53,037 bases of DNA from Pirellulaceae bacterium (lineage in GTDB: Bacteria > Planctomycetota > Planctomycetia > Pirellulales > Pirellulaceae), in the NCBI GenBank assembly GCA_016784735.1, contig JADHUC010000026.1, forward strand, positions 1 to 53,037, read 5' to 3'. A model generated the notes under the pieces. That model searched no databases. It saw only the letters and a program-made list of their open reading frames with translations, and was not told where the DNA came from. The number at the start of each line of letters is the position of its first letter. Positions within the stretch are counted from its first letter, which is position 1. A program made the position numbers and the translations under genes. Below are positions 42,364 to 51,183 of this stretch, in pieces.

Positions 42364-44307
42364 CTATCGGCTGCCGCCGGCGCGTTGCCAAATCTCGATC
42401 CCACTGAAGTTCGCGGCTCCGCCGCTGGCGGTAATCGTGATCTTCCCATCGTTGATATCGGTGACCCACGGTCCGATCCGGCGCCACTGGCCCGTGATGC
42501 CGCTGTTGTAGTTCCGCTGGACAATACGATCGTTCAAACGAATCGTGAGTGTTTCAGGACTTGTTTCTTCCCACACGTAAGCATAGACGGCGCACGTCCC
42601 ATTCGGCACGTTGGTGATCGAAAGGCTGGCGTTGCGGTCCCAGCGGAATGAGTGGATCATTTTCGTCCGCGCCGGATCTGTGGGCGGACGCAATGGGACA
42701 TGCGGGCTGTTGAGCGATCGGTCTTTGCATACGAAGTCCTTTGCGTCGTCGCCGCCCCACCGATTGCCGTCGATCTCGATTGCCGGCCCGTTGATGTTGA
42801 TTCCGCGATAGAATCGCCATGGCCCGGTCTTGGCCGGCGGCCCTTCGAGTTTTGTGACAGGCGTCGTCAGATTTTCTTCTACACCGATAACGCCCGGTGG
42901 CGGCTGGACCGGCTTGCCGCTGACCTTGAGAATGATGCGTCGGTAGGCCGTTAGCGGTGGCTTGCCCGCGTCGGTTACTTCGAGGATCACGTGAATCGTT
43001 CGCCCCGAAGCATTGTTCGGTACTGTCAGTATCGCATCGGCGTTGTCGGCACCTTGGATATGCGCGTCGGCCCAATAGCCGCCCGCTTCGCGGTACACCC
43101 ACCACCGGTACGTGAGAGCGTCTTTATCAGGATCGGAGGAGCCGGCGGCGTTTAGGCCTACCTTGGCACCAGGGTCAACGTCGATTTCCAGCACCTTTCG
43201 TGTCTTGTCGTTGTTTGCCACCGCGACGGGTTTGTGATTCGCGTGATCGTACGATTCGACACACCAGTCCATGCGAGCCTCGAAATCGTTCTGATAGGCC
43301 CGCCGCCAACGGTGGATCGTGTACAGCATATCCGGCCCACTGTCCATCAAGTCTTCGGCCGGCACGTATTCGTTACCGCGACCGCTGCGCCGAAACCGCC
43401 CACCCCAGTTGCCCCATTCCGGATGTTCCGGATCGCTCAATCCGTCCGGCAGCACATAGAAGAACGACGGCGTGTCACCTTCTTTCACCCCATCCTTTCC
43501 TGCTGCCTTGGGCGGATACAGTGGGCCCAGCGGCCCGTGATCGGCGAGCACGTGTTTTGCGAGCCATTCGGGCGAGACGATCGACTGATCGCCTTCTTTC
43601 CAGATGCCGCGGAATAGCCGGTTCGAGTAGACCCAGAACACGTCCGGATGATGCTGCTTGACCCATTCGGCCGTGCGATCCTGGTCGGCGATCGAGTGGA
43701 CACGAATCTTACGATTCAGCGCGGCCAACTCCTTGGTGGAACGCGTCGTTTGGACCTTCCAGATCGCCTGGGCCAGCTCGCGCGGCCCGCCCCAAATGGA
43801 AAACCAGACCGGCCGCGGATCGTCGCGTTCCAGTACCTTGATGATCCACTCCGACGCCTCCGAATCCATGCCCGGGCCAACCTTGTGCGCGTCGCCGTTG
43901 TGACCATCCTTGATCAAATCGACCAGTTGCTGGTGCGATGGATAGTCAGGCCGGTGCTTGCGGAGGTTGGGCAGCACCTTGCCGTAGGCATCGACCGCCT
44001 GGCGGATCAGTTCCGGCCGCGTCGTCTCATAATGGCCGTGACCGAATCCGGTACACAGCCCTTCGACTTCGAAGTCGCAACCGTACAGCAAGAACCGCAC
44101 CATCGACTGCCGGTCATCAGGATCGCCCCCAATGTCGGTCATAACAACGATTCGCGGCTTGGCGTCAGTTGGGTTGCCGGCAGCCGACACGACGCCTGCG
44201 ACGGCGACCACGGCCAAAGCCACCACTCCTGTCAGAGGTACAATCACTCGGGTCGCTTTCTCCGCAGTGATCATGGCAGAGATTTGACGGCGGAAGTCTC
44301 GCTTCAT
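42364..44307 (-). CDS. Secreted DUF1593 nucleoside-hydrolase-like protein with CBM-like C-terminus
   Basis: This 647-aa exported protein has a signal segment (VVALAVVAVAGVVSAAG). The N-terminal half (about 45-420) is DUF1593: VVMTDIGGDPDDRQSMVRFLLY with an aspartate cluster like the calcium-binding loop of nucleoside hydrolases, then GPGMDSEASEWIIKVLE and IWGGPRELAQAIWKV. A cadherin/PKD-like region follows (VGLNAAGSSDPDKDALTYRWW), then a C-terminal malectin/CBM-like domain (INGPAIEIDGNRWGGDD, FRWDRNASLSITNVP). I infer a glycoside-bond hydrolase acting on an extracellular sugar, not proven. The start is ATG at 44307 with GAAGGA upstream; the frame is open to 44424. Confidence 0.88.
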   Translation of the reverse strand: MKRDFRRQISAMITAEKATRVIVPLTGVVALAVVAVAGVVSAAGNPTDAKPRIVVMTDIGGDPDDRQSMVRFLLYGCDFEVEGLCTGFGHGHYETTRPELIRQAVDAYGKVLPNLRKHRPDYPSHQQLVDLIKDGHNGDAHKVGPGMDSEASEWIIKVLERDDPRPVWFSIWGGPRELAQAIWKVQTTRSTKELAALNRKIRVHSIADQDRTAEWVKQHHPDVFWVYSNRLFRGIWKEGDQSIVSPEWLAKHVLADHGPLGPLYPPKAAGKDGVKEGDTPSFFYVLPDGLSDPEHPEWGNWGGRFRRSGRGNEYVPAEDLMDSGPDMLYTIHRWRRAYQNDFEARMDWCVESYDHANHKPVAVANNDKTRKVLEIDVDPGAKVGLNAAGSSDPDKDALTYRWWVYREAGGYWADAHIQGADNADAILTVPNNASGRTIHVILEVTDAGKPPLTAYRRIILKVSGKPVQPPPGVIGVEENLTTPVTKLEGPPAKTGPWRFYRGININGPAIEIDGNRWGGDDAKDFVCKDRSLNSPHVPLRPPTDPARTKMIHSFRWDRNASLSITNVPNGTCAVYAYVWEETSPETLTIRLNDRIVQRNYNSGITGQWRRIGPWVTDINDGKITITASGGAANFSGIEIWQRAGGSR

Positions 44308-44412
44308 CGTGAAATCCTTCTGGCGTGTGGAACTGTGGGGGCAGAATAGTCTAACATGGTTTTCTGTCACGTTCACGGACATCAGCCGATGGGAGTACGA
44401 AAGGAGGGTCGA

Positions 44413-46320
44413 ATGAAAGCCCACTTGTGCATAGCAATCGCCTCTTGCGTGTTCATTCTAGCATGTCTTGCTCGTGTCACGAGCATCGTCGCTGCACCGG
44501 CCAACGCTGCCGGCGCCGGCCGCCCGAACGTGATTCTCATTCTGGCGGATGATTTCGGCTGGGCGGATCTGGCCTGCTATGGGCACGGGTTCCACGAGAC
44601 GCCCAATCTCGATCGCTTGGCTGCGCAGGGCATGCGCTTCACCGACGCCTATGCGGCCAGTTGCGTCTGTTCGCCAACGCGTTCCAGCATCATGACCGGC
44701 AAGTACCCGGCGCGTAACGACTTGACGATTTGGCTGGGCGGCCGCGGTGGCGCTCCGGCAGTCGATCACATGGCGTTGGAGGAAATCACGATCGCCGAAG
44801 CGATGAGAGAGCACGGCTACGCCACCGCGCACGTGGGCAAATGGCACTTGGGCGCAGAAACTTACTTTCCGGAATGCCAGGGGTTCGATGTCAATGTGGC
44901 AGGGACGCTGGCCGGTTCTCCTGCCGGCGGTTACTTCCTGCCGAACAAGATGAACTTGGCAGAGATGAAGGACGGCGCGTATCTAACCGATCGGCTCACC
45001 GACGAGTGTGTCGAAATCATCGAACACTGGCAGGAGCAGTCGTTCTTTATCTACATGGCCTATCACACGGTGCACACGCCGATCCAGGGACGCAAGGATT
45101 TGGTGGAACATTACCGCCAGAAGCTCGAACCGGACGACAACTACAATCCCGTCTATGCTGCTATGGTGCATTGCCTGGACGAGAACGTGGGGCGCATCAT
45201 GCAGAAGCTTGATGAAACAGAGCTGGCTGAACGTACGGTGGTCATCTTCTTTTCCGACAACGGCGGCTTCTCGCACAGTCGCGGAAACAAGAACGACGTA
45301 ACCACCAACAAACCACTGCGCCTGGGCAAGGGCTACTGCTACGAGGGCGGGCATCGCGAACCGATGATCGTGCGATACCCACCGGCGATCAAGCCGGGCA
45401 CGGTGTGCCGGACGCCCGTCATCTCGACCGACTTCTATCCGACGATCTTGGAGCTGGCCGGTGCGTCGCCAAAACCGGACCAGCACGCAGACGGCGTCAG
45501 CATTGTGTCGCTGCTTCGCGAGACCGACGCGGAATTCCCTCGTAGCGCATTGTATTGGCACTATCCTCACAATAGCCCACAGGGTGGAACGCCCTCGGGT
45601 GCCATTCGCGACGGCGATTTGAAGCTGATCGAGTTCTTTGGCGACGATCGTATCGAGCTGTACAATCTGGCCGACGATGTTGGCGAGCAGAATGACCTGT
45701 CGGAAGCAACGCCCGATAAGGCAAGTGAGTTGCACGAGAAGCTGCGTTCATGGCGCGAGTCGGTTGACGCGAAGATGCCTGCGCCAGGCTCCTTCGTTAC
45801 AACGCAGCCTTTGGTGGTCGAACCGACCCGTTCGCTCCCCGGTTTTGAAACGCTGACCGACGTGGCTATCTCGAAAAGCGAATTCGGCTATGACGTGGCC
45901 GCCATCGAGGCCGGTTTGGCGCTGATCAAGCCGGACGAACCGCTATCGGGGCGCGTGACCTTTCGCCTGAAGATCAAACCGCTCCATGACCACCCGGCCA
46001 ACGGGTTTTTCGTATTCGGCGACGAGCCGACGGACAAGGCCCAAGTGAAATGCGGGTTCTTCGTCGGAGGCAAGTATGCCGCCGTGTTCGAAGGCGTCTA
46101 CCCGCCAAAAGACGTTGCACGGGTAGATTTCCCAACAGTCTCACATCGCGAGTACGATGTATCGGTGACGGTCGACACAGAGGCCGGTCGGGTCGAGATG
46201 ACCGTGGGCGATAGACGCGTCACCAAGGAGTTGACTCGCCGCATCCAAGCGATCTGTTACTACGGCTACGACGTCATTCGCACACGATCGGCATTCAGTG
46301 CCATCAAACTGGATCGCTGA
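44413..46320 (+). CDS. Secreted type I sulfatase
   Basis: This 635-aa arylsulfatase-family enzyme should remove sulfate esters from a polysaccharide or glycan. It has a signal peptide (core IAIASCVFILACLA) and the metal-binding start ILILADDFGWADL. The sulfatase signature CSPTR is at 86-90, where Cys86 would be converted to formylglycine, and is followed by SSIMTGKYPAR. Substrate-binding HVGKWHLG and the acidic FFSDNGG region follow. An additional C-terminal beta-rich module of about 150 residues (SEFGYDVAAIEAGLALI through AFSAIKLDR) is unusual for the family and may bind glycan. The ATG at 44413 has AAGGAGG upstream. Divergent from DUF1593, possibly co-regulated. Confidence 0.95.
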   Translation: MKAHLCIAIASCVFILACLARVTSIVAAPANAAGAGRPNVILILADDFGWADLACYGHGFHETPNLDRLAAQGMRFTDAYAASCVCSPTRSSIMTGKYPARNDLTIWLGGRGGAPAVDHMALEEITIAEAMREHGYATAHVGKWHLGAETYFPECQGFDVNVAGTLAGSPAGGYFLPNKMNLAEMKDGAYLTDRLTDECVEIIEHWQEQSFFIYMAYHTVHTPIQGRKDLVEHYRQKLEPDDNYNPVYAAMVHCLDENVGRIMQKLDETELAERTVVIFFSDNGGFSHSRGNKNDVTTNKPLRLGKGYCYEGGHREPMIVRYPPAIKPGTVCRTPVISTDFYPTILELAGASPKPDQHADGVSIVSLLRETDAEFPRSALYWHYPHNSPQGGTPSGAIRDGDLKLIEFFGDDRIELYNLADDVGEQNDLSEATPDKASELHEKLRSWRESVDAKMPAPGSFVTTQPLVVEPTRSLPGFETLTDVAISKSEFGYDVAAIEAGLALIKPDEPLSGRVTFRLKIKPLHDHPANGFFVFGDEPTDKAQVKCGFFVGGKYAAVFEGVYPPKDVARVDFPTVSHREYDVSVTVDTEAGRVEMTVGDRRVTKELTRRIQAICYYGYDVIRTRSAFSAIKLDR

Positions 46321-46366
46321 ACCGTCGATTTCACGCAGACAAATCGGCAAGTTAGTCTTGAAAAGC

Positions 46367-46960
46367 CTATTCCCCTCCCAGCAGCGCTCGATTCCACCAA
46401 ACAAAGACACCGGCGAAGATCCACGCCAGCAGGAGCGTAAAGCCGGTGAGGATAGTGACGCTTGTTTCCGCAACAGGCGTTTCCAAACCGAATGCGATCG
46501 CGCCCAACCCGACACCGATGCACGCGGTCTGTAGACACGCTTTGGTCTTGCCCATCCAATTTGCCCCGACCACCTTCCCGCTAGCGGCCGCAGCGCTGCG
46601 CAGTCCACCAACGATCAGTTCTCGCGCCAACATCAAAAGCGCCATCCAAAGCGGGATCAGGTCGATATCAGCTAGGACGAAAAACATGGTCAACAACAGG
46701 ATCTTGTCGGTGACCGGATCCAGGTACAGGCCCAGTCGCGAACGCTGTCCCGGCAGGCGAGCAACCCAGCCGTCGGCCACGTCGGTCAACATGGCGAAGA
46801 GGAAAAGACCGAACGCCCAAGTCCGGCCGGGGGCGGTTGTCGAGTAGGTGAGCGCGGCCACGACGGGCGTCAACGCGAGTCGCAGGAGAGTAAGCAGATT
46901 AGGCACCGTCACCGTCTCAACTCCACCGGATTGTTTTGCGCGAGCCGCTTTCGCCGACAA
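46367..46960 (-). CDS. pgsA: CDP-diacylglycerol-glycerol-3-phosphate 3-phosphatidyltransferase
   Basis: It makes phosphatidylglycerol phosphate in the inner membrane, a step in phosphatidylglycerol synthesis. The 197-aa protein carries the CDP-alcohol phosphotransferase signature D-G-x2-A-R-x8-G-x3-D-x3-D at residues 63-85 (DGWVAR, then G77, D81, D85), and the N-terminal VPNLLTLLRLALTP is typical for PgsA. Several TM helices follow. The start is TTG at 46960 with GAGGAG upstream, only 3 bases after the stop of the GH-like gene before it, so the two appear to be one operon. That placement in a polysaccharide region is unusual for a housekeeping lipid gene. Confidence 0.92.
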   Translation of the reverse strand: MSAKAARAKQSGGVETVTVPNLLTLLRLALTPVVAALTYSTTAPGRTWAFGLFLFAMLTDVADGWVARLPGQRSRLGLYLDPVTDKILLLTMFFVLADIDLIPLWMALLMLARELIVGGLRSAAAASGKVVGANWMGKTKACLQTACIGVGLGAIAFGLETPVAETSVTILTGFTLLLAWIFAGVFVWWNRALLGGE

Positions 46961-46963
46961 GAG

Positions 46964-48616
46964 TCACTCCTCGGCCGTCTCCCGCCCAACCGTGTCGACT
47001 GGTCCGTCGAACTCGGGACCACCCGCTGCGACATACCCGTAACTGGCGCCGGACGCGTCGGGGCTGACCCAGAATGAAAATAGGCTTCCGCGTTTGACGT
47101 AGAAACGGAAACGAACCGTCTTCCCCGCCAGCTTCGACAAGTCCTTCGCCCCGGTCCAGCGGACCTGAACGATGGTCGAGTCTTTGCTGAGCGGCACGCA
47201 ATTCTCCAGGCTGAATGGAGCGATGACTCGTTGGTCCTCGTCGAGCACTTCGACACGAAGCTCCCCTTCGTCGACGTCGGCATTGACGAACAGGTATTTC
47301 CCTTGAAAGCGAACCGGACGCGTGGTGAGCGTTCCCTCTGCTTCCGCGGCGTCCAACGACGCAAAACCGTCGCGGCGGACCGTGGCCAGACCCGTCGAGC
47401 AAACGCCAGAGCTGCGCGAACCGGGAACCCCAGCCCGGCCGCTTACATAGAAATACAGCTTCTCGCCGACAACCAGGCAGCCGCCGCCTGCCGATTGGAC
47501 GTTGCCCCAATTCCAATCGCCGTGCGTCTCGGACACGGGGATGAACGCTCGCCGGTCGGGACGGTCCCAGTGGAAACCGTCGCGGCTGAATCCCAGACAG
47601 ACTTCATTCGGTTTGGCGCGATCGCTCGGCTGGCCCCGCCAAATCGTGAAAAGGCCCAGGAGCAAACTCTCATACGCCACGCAATCCAGGTTGTAAAGCT
47701 GTGGCGGCGTGCCCAGATCTTCGCGTTTCGGGTCGGCGCTGTCGGCACTCGTCCACAACACCGGTTCGCCTGATTTCCAGTTGGCGTCCTCCAGAAAGTC
47801 TGCGGCTTCCCAATACAGGCGACTCCTACCGAAGCCACTGACACCCGTGCGGATGCTGTAAATCCACCGCTTGAGAAACGGATTGTAGAAGAACGACGTG
47901 CGGTCGCCGGTCCGACCGCTTCGTGCCGGTTCGCTCCAGTGAATCCCGTCGGCCGACGTGCACAGCAACAATCCGCCCGACGCATAGTACGCGAGTTTGA
48001 ATCGGGCCTGTGGATTGGTCGTTGTATGGTCGAGCCAAACGACGCTTGAATCGCGCCGGCCCTGCTGAACCAGATTCGTGCCGGGTACCACATCCAACTC
48101 GGGCTTTTCCCACCGGATGCCGTCCGTCGAAGTGGCGTAGCATGTCCCGGCAACATAGCCGCCCATGTACCACATCTTGAACAGTTTGTCTTGCGGGTCG
48201 TACCAGACGCCGTCGCTGAAGACCATAGCGCACGGATTGGGGGCCGTATTGGTTTCCCACGGCTGGTCAGGCTTCAGAATCGGGTTGTGCCCGTAGTACT
48301 CCGCTTGGTGGAAGGTCCGTGTGAGCGTCGTGTGCTCGACCAGAAAGTCATCCACGAAAAGTTGCCGGCCGATATCAATTGGAATCACGTTCGGCGGCGA
48401 CTCTAGATACGGCGGTTGGCTCGGATCGCGAGGCAACTGCGCCATGCGCGGCGGCCATTCGTCCGGCAGCACAATCCCGTTGTACGAAACCTTGCCGCTT
48501 GCCGATTCTCGTTCACCTTCGGGCTGTGCGGCAATAGCACAGCGATGGTAGAAACAAGCCAGCAAACATAACAGACACGCGACGACGAAACGGATGTGGC
48601 AATGTCGAACCTGCAT
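46964..48616 (-). CDS. Secreted GH43/GH32-like five-bladed propeller protein
   Basis: This 550-aa exported protein has a signal peptide (core FVVACLLCLLACF). It reads as a beta-propeller with recurring blades: MVFSDGVWYDPQDKLFKMWYMGG, CYATSTDGIRWEKPELD, LLLCTSADGIHWSEPA, VCLGFSRDGFHWDRPD. The 'STDGIxW' strands are characteristic of the glycosidase clan that includes GH32/43/68 and related planctomycete proteins. A C-terminal domain (RFQGKYLFVNADVDEGELRVEVLDEDQ) resembles a carbohydrate-binding sandwich. The clan uses three acids; I cannot assign them reliably. AGGGGG lies seven bases before the ATG, and pgsA follows directly. Confidence 0.82.
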   Translation of the reverse strand: MQVRHCHIRFVVACLLCLLACFYHRCAIAAQPEGERESASGKVSYNGIVLPDEWPPRMAQLPRDPSQPPYLESPPNVIPIDIGRQLFVDDFLVEHTTLTRTFHQAEYYGHNPILKPDQPWETNTAPNPCAMVFSDGVWYDPQDKLFKMWYMGGYVAGTCYATSTDGIRWEKPELDVVPGTNLVQQGRRDSSVVWLDHTTTNPQARFKLAYYASGGLLLCTSADGIHWSEPARSGRTGDRTSFFYNPFLKRWIYSIRTGVSGFGRSRLYWEAADFLEDANWKSGEPVLWTSADSADPKREDLGTPPQLYNLDCVAYESLLLGLFTIWRGQPSDRAKPNEVCLGFSRDGFHWDRPDRRAFIPVSETHGDWNWGNVQSAGGGCLVVGEKLYFYVSGRAGVPGSRSSGVCSTGLATVRRDGFASLDAAEAEGTLTTRPVRFQGKYLFVNADVDEGELRVEVLDEDQRVIAPFSLENCVPLSKDSTIVQVRWTGAKDLSKLAGKTVRFRFYVKRGSLFSFWVSPDASGASYGYVAAGGPEFDGPVDTVGRETAEE

Positions 48617-48735
48617 GATGTCGCCCCCTGTAACCTGGAATGTGCTCGATTGGCGGTCACGGCATACCCGCAGTGTAAGGCACGGCGCAGCAGGAAACCA
48701 GATTCTGGAGTGATCGCGAACGAAACAACTTGCTC

Positions 48736-48823
48736 GTTTAACCCGAAGCCGGAGGCGATGGTGGGCGCCGCAAGTGGACAGTCTATCGCGCTGCCCGCCA
48801 TCGCCTCCGGCTTCGGGTTAAAC
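48736..48823. repeat. Long palindromic interspersed repeat, copy B
   Basis: Ends GTTTAACCCGAAGCCGGAGG and its complement are perfectly inverted, and the middle shares ATCGCGCTGCCCGCCATCG with copy A at 25837. It lies 120 bp upstream of the GH-like gene start, between that gene and the RNA gene terminator. Confidence 0.88.
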
Positions 48824-48912
48824 GGTATCGAACGCTGCAGAGATCTGGAAGCTGGTCTGCTGGCGATTTAGCGGATCTGGAACGACGTGTGCAGGCCAGA
48901 TGCGAGAAGCGC

Positions 48913-48945
48913 AAAAAAAAAGGAGCGGGGCGTCCCCCACTCCTC
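48913..48945 (-). terminator. Intrinsic terminator of the candidate RNA gene
   Basis: On the minus strand GGAGTGGGGG, a short loop, and CCCCGCTCC form a GC-rich hairpin (one mismatch), directly followed by nine T residues. This is a textbook rho-independent terminator and the strongest one in the window. Confidence 0.9.
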
Positions 48946-49243
48946 CTAGTCCGGACCGCCAAGAGGCGCTGGTCAGCGCACATGGCCAGACGAAGGAAGA
49001 GTGACGAAAGCAACGCTTGAACTTCGTGGCAGAGCGGTCAGCCAACGACTCTGCCGTAACTGCTTTCAGGGCCTCCGGCTTCCGACCCCATCAGCCCTGA
49101 TAAAAGGCTGAAATCGGTTTCCGCGTCCACGGACGAATCCGCACGCGGTTGGTATTTGCCGGCATCAAGGGGTCTTAGCAGCCCCGTTTGAAAACAGCGT
49201 TCGAGGGTTACGTCGCTATCTCCCTCTCCGGACTAAAGCTAAC
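48913..49243 (-). ncRNA. Candidate structured non-coding RNA, about 325 nt, family unknown
   Basis: No protein is encoded here, but the sequence is densely self-complementary on the minus strand. A perfect 9-bp outer stem pairs TAGTCCGGA with TCCGGACTA (49227-49235 with 48947-48955). Inside are GAGGG/CCCTC (49203-49207, 49222-49226), an enclosing AACGC/GCGTT (49012-49016, 49197-49201), GGGG/CCCC, and a GCCGG/CCGGC stem (49075-49079, 49158-49162) that holds two hairpins (49082-49117 and 49121-49148). Further hairpins are GGCAGAG/CTCTGCC (49028-49055) and GCGCT/AGCGC (48966-48979). It has its own promoter and terminator. I could not match it to RNase P, tmRNA, SRP, 6S or any riboswitch I know. 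Confidence 0.72.
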
Positions 49244-49250
49244 ACTTGTA

Positions 49251-49279
49251 AGTATGTACCGATTCGCCGCGAAAGTCAA
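49251..49279 (-). promoter_or_regulatory. Sigma70-like promoter of the candidate RNA gene
   Basis: On the minus strand a -35 TTGACT (49274-49279) and a -10 CATACT (49251-49256) are separated by exactly 17 bases. Transcription would begin near 49243, just before the outer stem of the RNA. The -10 matches four of six consensus positions. Confidence 0.6.
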
Positions 49280-49309
49280 ACAGTTTCTACGTTCCCGGCG
49301 GTCGTCAAC

Positions 49310-51007
49310 TCACTTCCACTGTCCGGCGGCATCGACGAATTGGCGCCGGATCGTCCCCAACTCCGTGACACGCCGAAAGTCGGAAACCGGCAACAGCGGC
49401 GTGATGCGATTTCGGAAGTAAAACTGGTCAACGGGTTCGAAACTCTCGGGGATCTCGCCCTGGATGCGATACAGGCGCGAAATCAGTTGCGTATCGGGGC
49501 ACAAGTATTGAAAGACCTCCCAGTTGCGCACGCCCGACCAGACGCGGTAGTAGGGTTCGGCGTCGCCTTTCGCGCCGACGAATGTTGTCTCCGAGTATCC
49601 GCCGCTGTACGGCAAGATCGCGTCGCACTGGTGTTCGGCAAAAGTGAGTATGTCCGGCCCCATCTTCTCGCGCAAGAACTGCATCAGTTTGACGTCTTCG
49701 AAGCTGGAGCCAAAACTGTCCAAGTAGAAAAGCGTGCAGCCCTTCTTCATCATGTTCTCGAACCGCTGCCACAGCATGGCACGATGACGGGCATCGTCCG
49801 GGTTGATGTCGATGATGCCATCCCACCGCCAATCACGACGCACGGCCAAATGCCGAGGCCTCGTGCACACGCCTAACTTCAGTTTCGCCTTGGAGAATCG
49901 CTCGGCGAGCGTCGACCAGTTCTTTTCCACCTCCGGTGGCAAGACATCGAAGTCCGGCCGATACATTGCTCCGCGCGGATCGTCGCCACCTTGGCCCCAG
50001 AGGATCACGCCCTGCCCGGCGTACTCCTGCACCATAGGCAACACCGAATCGCAGAACTTGGCCACGCCTTCGGGCGTGTCGATTCGCCGTGCACCGTCAT
50101 GAAAGCCGTATGGGTTCGAGGGCGAGATCGCTTGCTGGCTCTTGTTCACGTAATCGGACGCGATCCAGCGATAATCTGCTTTGTATCGCACCGGGCCGAA
50201 AGTCGAGCGAAAATGTTCGCGGTATGGTGACAGTAGATGTTGCCAGTCGAGATTACGGCTGACGCGCAGTCGGAAGTCGAAGGTGCGCGATCCGCGTGGC
50301 GGCACGGGCGCCACGGCGAAGTACAACAACCGCCGCTCCGGAGACTTCTCTCGTTTGTCGGTGGCCCAACTACCGTAGTCCCAAAGAGTCAGCGTGCGCA
50401 TCAGGCCGGTGCGCGACGGCGACGTTCCGACGCCGATGGAATCGTCCGTTGCGTAGCTGCCGCCGAATCTGGCCCAATATCCAGGATGGCAGAGCCCGAC
50501 ACCGTCATGCTGGAAGTAGCTGATGTGCTGGACCGTCATCAAACCGTCGGGCAGGCCGTCAAACTGGAACGTCAGTCCGCGGAAGCCGACCACGTTCATT
50601 GGTGCATCCAGATGGTTGTTCTCGATGCGAGACGAAATCAGTACATCTTCGCCCTCGAACGTGTATTCCGACGTACAGACCACGTCGCCTTTGGCATGAC
50701 AAACACGAGCATGCCGTGGTCCGAGTACTTCGATCGACTGTTCGGCAGGGTCGTCCGTATTTACCTCTCCCTTGCCAGTATCCTTGAACCAGTATTCGGC
50801 ATTGAAAACCGACCAGCCGCCGGTCGCCAATTGGCGGTCGCCCGCGCGAATCGCCGATAGGCCATCCGCCGTGACTTCGAAGATGATGTTGCCGGGAGCT
50901 TTGTAGACAAGTGATTTGGAGTCATCTGCGGTGGCTTTGGAAAGGGATGCCAAGTCCGCGGCCAAAAGACATCCGATGAGGATCAGTGTGACGTGGATTT
51001 GGTACAT
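49310..51007 (-). CDS. Secreted TIM-barrel glycosidase-like protein of unknown specificity
   Basis: This 565-aa exported protein has a signal peptide (core VTLILIGCLLAADLASL). The first half is beta-rich (FEVTADGLSAIRAGDRQLATGGW, FEGEDVLISSRIEN), like the sandwich that precedes many glycosidase barrels. The second half resembles an alpha/beta barrel: YAGQGVILWGQGGDD, KLGVCTRPRHLAV, GIIDINPDDARHRAMLWQRFENMMKKGCTLFYLDSFG, and LTFAEHQCDAILPYSGGYSET. The acidic residues in YLDSFG and FAEHQ are candidate catalytic acids; this is inference. It is divergent from the LamG-type gene across a short region carrying twin palindromes. Confidence 0.75.
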   Translation of the reverse strand: MYQIHVTLILIGCLLAADLASLSKATADDSKSLVYKAPGNIIFEVTADGLSAIRAGDRQLATGGWSVFNAEYWFKDTGKGEVNTDDPAEQSIEVLGPRHARVCHAKGDVVCTSEYTFEGEDVLISSRIENNHLDAPMNVVGFRGLTFQFDGLPDGLMTVQHISYFQHDGVGLCHPGYWARFGGSYATDDSIGVGTSPSRTGLMRTLTLWDYGSWATDKREKSPERRLLYFAVAPVPPRGSRTFDFRLRVSRNLDWQHLLSPYREHFRSTFGPVRYKADYRWIASDYVNKSQQAISPSNPYGFHDGARRIDTPEGVAKFCDSVLPMVQEYAGQGVILWGQGGDDPRGAMYRPDFDVLPPEVEKNWSTLAERFSKAKLKLGVCTRPRHLAVRRDWRWDGIIDINPDDARHRAMLWQRFENMMKKGCTLFYLDSFGSSFEDVKLMQFLREKMGPDILTFAEHQCDAILPYSGGYSETTFVGAKGDAEPYYRVWSGVRNWEVFQYLCPDTQLISRLYRIQGEIPESFEPVDQFYFRNRITPLLPVSDFRRVTELGTIRRQFVDAAGQWK

Positions 51008-51082
51008 GGTAGGGTCCGGGGCTCAGGGGTTCACTGCCAACAGACAGATTCGATTTCTGCGGCGACACCGATAGAACATAGG

Positions 51083-51106
51083 GTACTCAGTACCGAATAC
51101 TCAGTA
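51083..51106. promoter_or_regulatory. Twin TACTCAGTAC sites in divergent region (possible operator)
   Basis: Two exact copies of TACTCAGTAC lie 14 bp apart (51083-51092 and 51097-51106). The first is within a longer palindrome GGTACTCAGTACC. They sit between divergent genes starting at 51007 and 51184, where an operator would be expected. They may instead be a short dispersed repeat. Confidence 0.45.
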
Positions 51107-51183
51107 CAATAGAGCGCGGCTGTTTTGAGCCACCCTCCCCACCTTGAGTCGATCCCCGCAGTTGAACTTCGGCAAGGAAATAG

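Noticed and set aside
49082..49117. Possible hammerhead core (CTGATG)
   Set aside because: The required CUGANGA and GAAA core elements are not both present; the segment is explained by a simple hairpin.
49160..49190. Resemblance to part of a TPP riboswitch (GGGG...CTAAGACCCCTTGATGCCGGC on the minus strand)
   Set aside because: The conserved core segments that bind TPP are missing, and no thiamine gene is downstream; it is treated as part of the unknown RNA.
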